A stretch of 64,000 bases of DNA, from contig CAYJTG010000001.1 in NCBI GenBank assembly GCA_964373255.1, positions 84,532 to 148,531 on the forward strand, given 5' to 3'. Below the pieces are notes generated by a model that worked only from the letters and a program-made list of their open reading frames with translations, did no database searches and was not told where the DNA came from. Of the stretch, positions 17,044 through 24,542 are shown piece by piece (the stretch's first letter is position 1; the number at the start of each line of letters is the position of its first letter). Source of the stretch: JACPVU01 sp964373255. GTDB lineage: Archaea > Aenigmatarchaeota > Aenigmatarchaeia > GW2011-AR5. Both the position numbers and the translations under genes were made by a program.

Positions 17044-19032
17044 TTATAGGTAAATATTCTCGAATGCGCCTGTGCCCATGAACTCATCGGCAAGCTGCAC
17101 AAATATCTTCATGCCGCCCTTCTTTTTTGCGTACCGGCACGCCTGCTGCAGCAGTACGTTTTTCAAGGCTTCGTTTGCGCAAATATAATAGCCGTTGTTG
17201 TGGAGTGCCCTGTAAATTGGGTCGCGATCGTAATTCGTTATAAATGAAAGCTTTAACTCCTTATCGCCCTTTTTAAGCATTACTAATCCGCCTGAATCAG
17301 CCGCCTGCCCAACCTCGTAGCCGGATGACTCGAACTTCCATATTATGTGCTTTTTGTCCATTTTTTCCTGCCTTGGGGCGGTTTTTTCTATTTTATTGAA
17401 TACACCCTCGCCGATGTCTGTCAAAAAGTAATAAACGGCCTTGGTTTTCTTCACCTTCACGCCTTTCTGATCCACCAAACCAAGCTTTAGCAAAAGCTTC
17501 ATGTTGTCGTTGAACGTCGAGCCGGACATCTTCAGTGCCTTATAGAGCTGCGACGTATAGAGGCCTTTGCCAGTGCCTATGGCTGTGATTATCTTCATCT
17601 CGCTTTCATTCAAGCCGTTGACATCAAAATCCACGTCAACATTCGCCCTGCCGATAGTTTTTATCTTGTCCCGCATCAGCTCGACGACGTCTTTATCGGT
17701 TATCTTCCCTTTCTCTATTTCCAGCTTTTCGAACTCAGCAAGGAACGGCTTTGAAAATTCTGAATTTCTTGCCAGCATAAATCCGTGCCCCACGGGCAGC
17801 CTTCGCAAATAAGAGCCTTCCTCATTATAGTCAAGCCCGAGCATGTTCGCAGCGTCCATTATGTCTGACGACTGCTTTGTGTCTAGTCCTAAATTCATGT
17901 ATATGTGCGTTGACGTATTGCCCATAGCCGGATAGCTCACCAATGAAGGATGCTGGTCGATATAAATTATGCCCAGCCCCAATTCACGAACCTCACGGAA
18001 CAATAAATCAATGACCGTCTCTGACCCGAGCTTCTTCGATTTTTCCCTGTTCAGAACGTGATGCGCCTCCTCAAGGATTATGGCGCCTGCTAATTTTTCC
18101 CTGCTCTTGCCTGCGAGCATCCAGTCGCGTATCCACTGCAGCACAATCTCGATGAAAAACGTCTTGTCGTTTGTCGACAACGCGTCCAGTTCGAATATTG
18201 TGATCTTGCCCGGTGAAAATAATTGCGACAGATCAGAGAAGTCCGTATCAAAAACATCGTTCATTTCACGGAAGCAGAGCGATTCCAACGGACGCATTGC
18301 TGTTGCGACCCAGTTTCTTTCCCTTGACGATCCATGGCTATGGGAAAGGATTTCAACTGCGTCTTTCAGGTCAGCCAGCCTTGGGTTCTGCTTATTTTCG
18401 TACAAATCATTCATTGCCATCATAATTATGTGCTGCCCGCCCCCAAGCAGCCAGTAGGCGTGGTCGAATATGGATGCGAACTCCTTTATCCACTGCGACG
18501 CCGTTATGTCCTTGGGCGGCTTCAACGGGTTGAACCTGAACGGCGAGACATCACGACCGATCGTGTAAACCTCTATCCTGTCCCTTAATTCTGTTTGAAG
18601 TAGGTCACGGTAATTTCTTTTCGAGAAGTCAAATATAATTACAGGTATATTCATCTCCGCCAAACTCTTCGCAAGCATAAAGGAGACGTTTGTCTTGCCG
18701 TACCCGGAAGACCCGAATATTCCTATGTGCGTAAGCAATGATTCTGCCTTTATTAAAAGTGGAAACAGTCTTTTTCTGCCGTAGTTGACGTGACCCAGCT
18801 TTATTTCCCCGCTGATCACTTCTCTTTCAGGCGGCTCGATGAGAACCGTGTCCCTCAATTCCTTGTCCGAGTTGACAGCCGCTTTCAGTATGTCGACCAT
18901 CTCAATTATTCTTTTCCTCGTCTCCTCATCCGCCAATAGATAAGTCTTTAACAACCGCTCGGCGTTCTGCCTGCCCATGACAGGCGTCATCTTCTTGATC
19001 TCGTCGCTTATCAGCTTTTCCTGGTAGTACAT
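17044..19032 (-). CDS. HerA/VirB4-like DUF87 ATPase with C-terminal winged helix
   Basis: About 662 residues from the ATG at 19032, two bases after the upstream stop. Walker A is GSSGYGKTN, Walker B is AGAIILEEAHHVL, and the sensor-like stretch is LGLGIIYIDQHPS. This is the pattern of FtsK/HerA-family DNA or conjugation ATPases. A winged helix follows (LNESEMKIITAIGTGKGLYTSQLYKALKMS), then a C-terminal restriction-like or Trp-rich domain. Such archaeal fusions are thought to translocate DNA or remodel nucleoprotein. Two upstream genes abut it on the same strand, forming an operon. Confidence 0.85.
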   Translation of the reverse strand: MYYQEKLISDEIKKMTPVMGRQNAERLLKTYLLADEETRKRIIEMVDILKAAVNSDKELRDTVLIEPPEREVISGEIKLGHVNYGRKRLFPLLIKAESLLTHIGIFGSSGYGKTNVSFMLAKSLAEMNIPVIIFDFSKRNYRDLLQTELRDRIEVYTIGRDVSPFRFNPLKPPKDITASQWIKEFASIFDHAYWLLGGGQHIIMMAMNDLYENKQNPRLADLKDAVEILSHSHGSSRERNWVATAMRPLESLCFREMNDVFDTDFSDLSQLFSPGKITIFELDALSTNDKTFFIEIVLQWIRDWMLAGKSREKLAGAIILEEAHHVLNREKSKKLGSETVIDLLFREVRELGLGIIYIDQHPSLVSYPAMGNTSTHIYMNLGLDTKQSSDIMDAANMLGLDYNEEGSYLRRLPVGHGFMLARNSEFSKPFLAEFEKLEIEKGKITDKDVVELMRDKIKTIGRANVDVDFDVNGLNESEMKIITAIGTGKGLYTSQLYKALKMSGSTFNDNMKLLLKLGLVDQKGVKVKKTKAVYYFLTDIGEGVFNKIEKTAPRQEKMDKKHIIWKFESSGYEVGQAADSGGLVMLKKGDKELKLSFITNYDRDPIYRALHNNGYYICANEALKNVLLQQACRYAKKKGGMKIFVQLADEFMGTGAFENIYL

Positions 19033-19033
19033 A

Positions 19034-19390
19034 TTAATCACGACCAAACATCATTTTTCTTGTTCGTAATACAGTGCCTTTGTCTATGGTGTCGTATCTC
19101 AGGCTGTAGTTAACGTCACCCATGCATTCGACAAGGCTCTTGATGTCTTCGCCATAAAAATTGGTGTCCCTGTCAACAAAAGTAACGCATTCATTTGTTC
19201 CATCGGGGCGCTCTGGCCTGAACGTCACATTGTATGTTCCGTTATCCGTGACTTTCTGTACATAGACCCAAATCTTGTAGGGGCCCAGAATGGCCTTAGT
19301 GTTGGGAATAAGCCTTCCATCGTTATACGCAGCAAAAAAAAATTCAATACCTATAACATTTCCATTAATCAAATCGTCAATATCCCACAT
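19034..19390 (-). CDS. Hypothetical protein in the ATPase operon, ~118 aa
   Basis: It starts at MWDIDDLING just after the TAA of the gene above; an ATG 15 nt earlier overlaps that gene. It is a small mixed alpha/beta protein (KIWVYVQKVTDNGTYNVTFRPERPDG) with no recognised family. The tight packing with the coiled-coil protein and the ATPase suggests they act together. Confidence 0.65.
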   Translation of the reverse strand: MWDIDDLINGNVIGIEFFFAAYNDGRLIPNTKAILGPYKIWVYVQKVTDNGTYNVTFRPERPDGTNECVTFVDRDTNFYGEDIKSLVECMGDVNYSLRYDTIDKGTVLRTRKMMFGRD

Positions 19391-19391
19391 C

Positions 19392-19934
19392 TTATTCACC
19401 CTCATTCAGATTCTCGAATATCGAAGCAATCTTTCTTTCGGTCTCGTGCTGCTCTGTGAGCTGCTTCAGCTCCGTAGTGAGCTCCATGACGTCCTTCCAG
19501 AACTGGACATCCTCGTGCCGCTTCTCCTTCCGGAGCACGGATACGTCCAGCTTCAGGTTCCTTCTTTCATTAGGGTCAGAAATAACAAGGCTCATGCTGT
19601 TCTTGTCGTCGATGTCCTTCTCTATCTCTTTTTCAATGCTTCCGTGGAGCTGTGTCCTTACGTCTATGTTTTTTCTTATCTCGTCTATTCGCTGCTCCAG
19701 AAATTTTACTCGGTCAAAGATATTCCCGATGACATCAGAGCTGACAATCTTCAGCGGCTCTATCACATCATCCGTCATGCGCGGCATCGCCTGGTGCTCG
19801 ACTACCGTAACTGTCTTCGGTCTTTTTGGCTCGTATATATCTTCGTCTGTCTTCTTTGCCTTCGCTGTCTTCTCTATGTCTTCTATTGTTTTGTACAGTC
19901 TTTCGTCTTTCTTGTACTTGTCAATTTCGTACAT
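19392..19934 (-). CDS. Coiled-coil protein, first gene of the ATPase operon
   Basis: 180 residues, mostly charged helix: DRVKFLEQRIDEIRKNIDVR, then LDVSVLRKEKRHEDV and LTTELKQLTEQHETERK. The N-terminal ~50 residues look disordered. No enzyme motif is present. It may be an adaptor for the ATPase two genes downstream. Confidence 0.65.
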   Translation of the reverse strand: MYEIDKYKKDERLYKTIEDIEKTAKAKKTDEDIYEPKRPKTVTVVEHQAMPRMTDDVIEPLKIVSSDVIGNIFDRVKFLEQRIDEIRKNIDVRTQLHGSIEKEIEKDIDDKNSMSLVISDPNERRNLKLDVSVLRKEKRHEDVQFWKDVMELTTELKQLTEQHETERKIASIFENLNEGE

Positions 19935-20014
19935 TTTACCACCTATAGATAGTTAACTTATATACGTTCCGCCGGAACGTATTTAAAGCTTTCGCCACTG
20001 CTTGGTGATATAAA

Positions 20015-20190
20015 CATAATCCACCATCTAAAGATGGTGGTATTTCTTTGAAATACCACAAGATAATACATGGTGAAGCTACGCTTCACCTGTACAGGAG
20101 AATCTTCGATTCTCCATGTATTTGTGGATTATGTTATACAGGTGAATACCATAATACCGCTGTTTCAAAACAGTGGTATTCACCATGTAT
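20015..20190. mobile_element. Branched palindromic element, family B, copy 1
   Basis: Outer stem CATAATCCAC (20015) with GTGGATTATG (20124-20133). Inside are four hairpin arms: CACCATCT/AGATGGTG, GGTATTTC/GAAATACC, GGTGAAGC/GCTTCACC and GGAGAATC/GATTCTCC. The last two are bracketed by ATACAT/ATGTAT. A further long arm runs to about 20190 (GGTGAATACC / GGTATTCACC with CTGTTT/AAACAG inside). Copy 2 at 36.7 kb has the same arms in reverse orientation. Confidence 0.75.
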
Positions 20191-20218
20191 AAAAACTATT
20201 GCGTAAAAAAACTGCACG

Positions 20219-20366
20219 ATTGAAACAAACTGACGCACGAAGTGCGTCTATCTGTATTGACAATGCCTCTAGCTGACAGTTGCAGAAAACGAAGTTTTCT
20301 GAACTCTTGGAAAGCTTCGCTTTCCACAGATATACGTCAACAGACGTATATGTCTACGTCGACCAT
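20219..20366. mobile_element. Branched palindromic element, family C, truncated copy with extra arms
   Basis: It contains the conserved hairpin ATTGAAACAAACTGACGCAC then GTGCGTCTATCTG, and ends in the ATATACGTC/GACGTATAT arm and ACGTCGACCAT. It matches the reverse complement of the copy at 40.0 kb, but with about 50 bp inserted in one arm carrying two more hairpins (CAGAAAAC/GTTTTCTG and TGGAAAGC/GCTTTCCA). Its left outer stem is missing. Confidence 0.65.
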
Positions 20367-20446
20367 GCTGTGAAGATCAGAGGTCTTCAAGCTCTCGACG
20401 AGCTACGCTCAGTCGCAGATGAACCCGTGGGTTCAAATCTTAAAAG

Positions 20447-20646
20447 TGCTCCCGACGGGATTTGAACCCGTGTCCGCGACGGACTCCAACCATCTTCCAG
20501 TTTTCTTGATCAACCTTCTTTCCAAAAGAAGGTTGTGAGAGGCCGCTATCCTATCGGTTTTTCTTGATTGACCGGGATTTCCAACCTTTTCCTGGTTCTT
20601 TTGATTAATCTTTTCTTCCAAGAAAAGATTACTAGACTACGGGAGC
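20447..20646 (-). tRNA. tRNA-Glu (CTC) with three apparent introns
   Basis: Acceptor GCTCCCG (5') pairs with CGGGAGC (3'), discriminator A, no encoded CCA. The T arm is ACGGG-TTCAAAT-CCCGT. The anticodon arm is GCGGC-CTCTCAC-GTCGC, anticodon CTC. The 200-nt gene reduces to about 75 nt if three insertions are removed: ~54 nt after GTCTAG in the D loop, ~18 nt a few bases later, and ~54 nt at the usual 37/38 site. Two of the three carry a TTCTT/AAGAA-type hairpin and a TTGAT[C/T]AA motif. Exact splice points are not resolved. Confidence 0.85.
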
Positions 20647-20659
20647 TTCAATCTTACAC

Positions 20660-20750
20660 AGTATCTCCGAAAGTTGGATTACTGCCTGTTGGCAGTAATC
20701 CTCTACCGAGGTATACGCCAAGAGGCGTATACCTCACTTTCGGAGATACT
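20660..20750. mobile_element. Branched palindromic element, family A, copy 1 (91 bp)
   Basis: Outer 15-bp stem AGTATCTCCGAAAGT / ACTTTCGGAGATACT. Two inner hairpins: GGATTACTGCC-tgtt-GGCAGTAATCC and GAGGTATACGCC-aaga-GGCGTATACCTC, joined by TCTACC. This makes a three-way junction. It sits 14 bp from the tRNA-Glu 5' end. Confidence 0.85.
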
Positions 20751-20807
20751 ATTACAGAATTAAGCAGGAACGATTAAATAAATGAATTTTGTCGGCATTT
20801 ATGAAAC

Positions 20808-21509
20808 TTACGCAACCGGAAATACCGACCCCAGAAGCAGCACAAATGCGGCGCCTAGGATAACAGAAATTATCACAACGGAATTGAATTTCTTATGGGC
20901 CTCCGGCAACAGGTCTGACGCGCCTATGTACAGGAAGTCTCCGGCCACAAACGCGAGCACCATTTCATTAAATCCGACTGGTATGATTCTTGACAGGGCT
21001 GCGCCTATCGGGTAAAGCACAGCCGCCACAGCAAGTACTGCATATATTTTTGCCTTTGAGTAGCCGGCGTTCTTCATTATCACGCTGGACGCTATGCCTT
21101 GCGGGATCTCATGAACGACCACGCCTACCGTTATCATCAAGCCTAAAAACGGGTTCAGCGCATAGCCGACAGCTATTCCTATCCCGTCAACTATGTTGTC
21201 CAACGCCATGCCAAAAACAGTTATTCCGCCGACCTTGTGTACCTCGCACTCGCTCTCGCCGCACGCGTGCAGCATCATAACCTTTTCAATTATGTAGAAT
21301 GCAAAGAAGCCGACCATTACGATGGCTGCGTTGCTTGCTATGTTTATTTCAGGCAGTATGTCCACAAACGTCAGCGTTATCAGTATCCCGGCGGCAAACC
21401 CTATTATATATCTTGGCATTATCTTGCTGATCTTCGTGCTTCTGCCGAGCCAGCCGCCGAACAGGTCGGATAAGCCTGCTATTATCGCGTACAAGATCTC
21501 GAGAGCCAT
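20808..21509 (-). CDS. ZIP-family metal transporter
   Basis: 233 residues with about eight hydrophobic segments. The metal-path motifs of ZIP proteins are present: ALDNIVDGIGIAVG (usual HNxxDG region, first His replaced) and VVVHEIPQGIASSVI (HEIPQG). It should carry zinc, iron or a similar divalent ion into the cytosol across the cell membrane. The short loop MLHACGESECEVHKVGG replaces the usual His-rich loop and may bind metal. It stands between an A element and a C element. Confidence 0.9.
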   Translation of the reverse strand: MALEILYAIIAGLSDLFGGWLGRSTKISKIMPRYIIGFAAGILITLTFVDILPEINIASNAAIVMVGFFAFYIIEKVMMLHACGESECEVHKVGGITVFGMALDNIVDGIGIAVGYALNPFLGLMITVGVVVHEIPQGIASSVIMKNAGYSKAKIYAVLAVAAVLYPIGAALSRIIPVGFNEMVLAFVAGDFLYIGASDLLPEAHKKFNSVVIISVILGAAFVLLLGSVFPVA

Positions 21510-21575
21510 GGGTAGTAATTATGAAGCTGCAAATATAAATTAGTGAAGGAAGACGTTCATATTCCTTTGTAGTTA

Positions 21576-21717
21576 CCATCCTTCGGGCACTGTCAACTTA
21601 ACGGCTGTTGAAACAAACTGACGCACTAAAGTGCGTCTATCTGCTTTGGCAACAGCCTTTTCTGGGTGGTTAGCAACAGCTAACCACCCTTAAGTTGACA
21701 GTGCCCATCCTTCGGGC
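21576..21717. mobile_element. Branched palindromic element, family C, with 13-bp target duplication
   Basis: The element spans 21589-21704 (116 bp). It is flanked by the direct repeat CCATCCTTCGGGC at 21576-21588 and 21705-21717. Outer stem ACTGTCAACTTAA / TTAAGTTGACAGT. Arm one is GGCTGTTG / CAACAGCC, closing over the conserved hairpin AACTGACGCAC / GTGCGTCTATCTG. Arm two is GGGTGGTTAGC / GCTAACCACCC. Removing element plus one repeat restores the glycosylase end as ...PPEGW-stop, so this is a real insertion. Confidence 0.85.
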
Positions 21718-22307
21718 GGCTTTGTCTCTATGGATTTCCAGAGGTACAGCGACGCGTAGCTCCTGTAAGGTTTCCACCTTCTTGAGAATTTGTCCAGGTT
21801 CTTTGAGGACGCATCATTCATTTTGTATAACCTGGCTATAGCTTTTTTTATTCCGAGGTCGTCCGCGGGAAATACGTCCTGCCGTCCAAGAGAAAACATC
21901 AGGAACATCTCAGCTGTCCACCTGCCTATTCCTTTTACCTTGACGAGCTCTTCCAGGACCTGCTCGTCAGACTGAAAATGAAATTTGTGCGGGTTTATTT
22001 CTTTCTTGATAAATTTTTCTGCAAGGTCTTTAATGTAAGACACTTTTGGGTACGAGAAACCTGCTTTTCGGATCTGCCCAGGCCTCAGCTTTGCAATATT
22101 CCAGGGCGTGATACTTCCACCGCACATCTTTTTCAGGCGTCCGTATATCGTGTCAGCCGCTTTGCCGGAGAGCTGCTGGTTTGCTATGGACAGCACGAGT
22201 ACGTTAAAATAATCGCTCCTCTTTCTCAACGTCTGGACGCCGTTGACGTCTATAATGGCCTTTAGTCTTCTGTCGTTCCTGAGAAATTTAGCGGCCTTCT
22301 TTGACAT
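21690..22307 (-). CDS. HhH-GPD DNA glycosylase (AlkA-type 3-methyladenine DNA glycosylase)
   Basis: 205 residues. The helix-hairpin-helix and catalytic region are clear: LVKVKGIGRWTAEMFLMFSL, then DVFPADDLGIKKA with the catalytic Asp. It should remove alkylated purines from DNA in base excision repair. It is short compared with E. coli AlkA because the N-terminal TBP-like domain is absent, as in many archaeal forms. The last four residues (ALST) come from an inserted branched element; the ancestral end was probably GW. Confidence 0.88.
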   Translation of the reverse strand: MSKKAAKFLRNDRRLKAIIDVNGVQTLRKRSDYFNVLVLSIANQQLSGKAADTIYGRLKKMCGGSITPWNIAKLRPGQIRKAGFSYPKVSYIKDLAEKFIKKEINPHKFHFQSDEQVLEELVKVKGIGRWTAEMFLMFSLGRQDVFPADDLGIKKAIARLYKMNDASSKNLDKFSRRWKPYRSYASLYLWKSIETKPPEGWALST

Positions 22308-22383
22308 CGTACCACCATATTTTTTACTTTCTTCATTAGGAGGAAGTAAGACCTTAGAAGGAACCTAGGTTCCTTCTCGGTAG

Positions 22384-22550
22384 CGGGCCTGGAGGGATTC
22401 GAACCCCCGACTTCCACGTCCGAAGCGTGGCGCTATGGACCCTTTTGGTCTATCCTGGTTTCTCTACCATCCCTAATATTTTATGAAGTTTCTTGGGGTT
22501 CACCAAGACCTTCTTTTCAAAGAAGGGATTGGTAACTAAGCTACAGGCCC
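22384..22550 (-). tRNA. tRNA-Arg (TCG) with two D-arm insertions
   Basis: Acceptor GGGCCTG / CAGGCCC, discriminator G. The T arm is GGGGG-TTCGAAT-CCCTC (one wobble). The anticodon arm is CCACG-CTTCGGA-CGTGG, anticodon TCG. The gene is 167 nt; removing ~77 nt after GTAGCTTAG and ~15 nt after CCAGGATAG gives a normal 75-nt tRNA. The first insertion pairs TTACCAATCCC with GGGATGGTAG near its ends and holds CCTTCTTT/AAAGAAGG. The small one pairs GACC with GGTC. Both look like archaeal bulge-helix-bulge introns; none is at the anticodon. Exact ends are uncertain. Confidence 0.85.
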
Positions 22551-22589
22551 GTAAATAGAAATTAAATTAGCAAACTTAAAAAGAAACTA

Positions 22590-23975
22590 TCACTTCAAAA
22601 ATCTCTGCAAAATTCGCCTTATCGTCTCAGAGTCACCGCGACCGTGCGTCTTCCTCATGATCTGGCCGACGAGGAAATTAATCGCCTCTTTCTTGCCGGA
22701 TTTGTAATCAAGGATGGCGTTTGCGTTTTCACCGAGAACCTGCTCAACAACAGGTGTCAAGGCGACCTCGTCATAAATTCTCGACACGTTTTCTCGCTCG
22801 AGCAATACCTGAGGATCCTCGGGCCTGACAATCATCTCCCTCAGTATAAGCTCTGCGCTTGCCTCGGTTATGACTTTTCTTTTTACAAGGTCGAGTAGAT
22901 TAATTATGTGCTCTGCTTTCACCTTCGTGTCCTTTATTCTCAGGCTGTTGTAGTTCAGTGTTTTTTTGACCTCGCCTGCAAACCACTTTGCAGCAAGCAG
23001 CGGGTCGGCTTTCTTTATTACCGTCTCGAACATCGCAGCCAGGTCGGGCTCTGACGTGATGGAAATGGCAAGATCCAAACCTACGCCCAGTTCCTTTACA
23101 TATCTCTCCAGTTTCTCTTCGGCGAGCTCTGGAATTGACGCCTCTATCTCTTCAATCCTGTCTCTAGGTATTGTTATGCGTGGCAGGTCTGTTTCTATGA
23201 TGTAGCCGTAGTCCTCTTCCTCTTCTTTTGTGCGCAGGCTTCTTGTCACGCCTGCGTCAGCGTCCCAGCCGCGCGTTTCCCTGACGATAGACTTGCCTTT
23301 CGACAGCAGATTTTTCTGTCGCAGTATCTCATAATTCAGCGCCTTTTCCACGTCCTTGAATCCTGATATGTTTTTTACCTCAACACGGGCTTCGCCCAGG
23401 GATATGTTTGCGTCCACGCGCATCGAGCCTTCTGTGTTAGGATCGAAGACATCCAAGTACTGAAGCACGCTCGACAGCTCCTGCAGAAACAACCTCGCCT
23501 CGCGTGACGATGAAAACTCGGGCTCTGTAACAATCTCGCACAACGGCACGCCTGACCTGTTATAGTCGAGAAGAAGGTATTCTGCACGTGTGATTGTGCC
23601 GATGTGAACGATCCTTGCCGGATCCTCTTCAGCATTAATTCTGGAAATTTTTATTTTTTTGTTTCCTACTTTCAAAAAACCGTTCTGCGCAATCGGCACC
23701 TCGTATTGAGTTATCTGGAAATTCTTTCCCATGTCCGGATAGAAGTAAGTCTTGCGCGAGAAAAACATCTCCCGTGGAATTTTGCAGTGAAGCGCGATTC
23801 CTATCTTGAGCGCGTACTCTACGGCTTTCTCGTTCAGCCGCGGCTTTGTGCCAGGCAGCCCGATGCAGTAATCGCACGTCTGCGTATTTGGCTCGGCTGC
23901 AAATTTGTTGGTGCATCCGCAAAACAACTTTGTCTTTGTCTTCAATTGGACGTGACATTCTAATCCGATTTTCAT
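22590..23975 (-). CDS. gatB: Asp-tRNA(Asn)/Glu-tRNA(Gln) amidotransferase subunit B
   Basis: 461 residues, close to the usual ~475. The N-terminal signature IGLECHVQLKTKTKLFCGC and the second cysteine pair CDYCIGLPG form the zinc site of GatB. The C-terminal YqeY-like tail domain is present (VGQIMRKTHGRGDSETIRRILQ). It phosphorylates and amidates Glu- or Asp-charged tRNA using ammonia from GatA. gatA and an acetyltransferase gene lie directly upstream on the same strand, and gatC is 7 kb away. Confidence 0.95.
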   Translation of the reverse strand: MKIGLECHVQLKTKTKLFCGCTNKFAAEPNTQTCDYCIGLPGTKPRLNEKAVEYALKIGIALHCKIPREMFFSRKTYFYPDMGKNFQITQYEVPIAQNGFLKVGNKKIKISRINAEEDPARIVHIGTITRAEYLLLDYNRSGVPLCEIVTEPEFSSSREARLFLQELSSVLQYLDVFDPNTEGSMRVDANISLGEARVEVKNISGFKDVEKALNYEILRQKNLLSKGKSIVRETRGWDADAGVTRSLRTKEEEEDYGYIIETDLPRITIPRDRIEEIEASIPELAEEKLERYVKELGVGLDLAISITSEPDLAAMFETVIKKADPLLAAKWFAGEVKKTLNYNSLRIKDTKVKAEHIINLLDLVKRKVITEASAELILREMIVRPEDPQVLLERENVSRIYDEVALTPVVEQVLGENANAILDYKSGKKEAINFLVGQIMRKTHGRGDSETIRRILQRFLK

Positions 23976-23976
23976 A

Positions 23977-24540
23977 TTATTTCAGCACCTTGTACATCAA
24001 AATATCATCCATATATTTTCCTTTGCGCTTTATGCCGCGTGGTATTTTACCTGAATACACAAAACCAATTTTTTTATAAAGGTTCTGAGCGACTTTGTTT
24101 TTGTCATAGACCCACAAAAAAGCTATCTCTGATTTCAGGTTCTTCTTTGCTAATTCTAAAATCATCTGTGAGAATTTTTTGCCCAGTCCGATTCCCGTAT
24201 ATTCCTGAAGGATGCATATACCAAAGTTACATATGTGTTTGTTGGTCTCTGCTTTTGGAGTAAATGCAGTAGAGCTTCCTATTATTTTTCCATTATGCTC
24301 GGCGAGCAGGCAAACAGACATTTTATTTTTGTTTTCCTTAATCATATTTTTGACCCACTCGGCTTCGTCTTTTCTTTTTACAGGAGTAATTCTTGAAAGA
24401 AATTCGGTCTCCTTAATGACTTTATTGTAGAATTTCATTATTTTGTCAACGTCGTTTTTTCTCGGTGCTCTGACAATTACTTCTATCATTTTTCCTTTCT
24501 TCTGCAAAAATAATCTGCTTGTAATATGACCTTCTTTCAT
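23977..24540 (-). CDS. GNAT-family N-acetyltransferase
   Basis: 187 residues from the ATG at 24540, or ~170 from the ATG at 24489 (MIEVIVRAPRKNDVDKI), which is the more usual GNAT opening. The acetyl-CoA loop appears as LQEYTGIGLGKKFSQ (usual Q/RxxGxG/A). The late motif NKVAQNLYKKIGFVYSGKIPRG is typical. It resembles acetyltransferases that modify amines or protein N-termini. It is squeezed between gatA and gatB with almost no spacing, so all three are likely co-transcribed. Confidence 0.88.
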   Translation of the reverse strand: MKEGHITSRLFLQKKGKMIEVIVRAPRKNDVDKIMKFYNKVIKETEFLSRITPVKRKDEAEWVKNMIKENKNKMSVCLLAEHNGKIIGSSTAFTPKAETNKHICNFGICILQEYTGIGLGKKFSQMILELAKKNLKSEIAFLWVYDKNKVAQNLYKKIGFVYSGKIPRGIKRKGKYMDDILMYKVLK

Positions 24541-24542
24541 TT

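Noticed and set aside
20660..20750. Family A copies as ordinary rho-independent terminators
   Set aside because: Two arms inside an outer stem, no T-run, conserved 91-bp length and varied position relative to genes.
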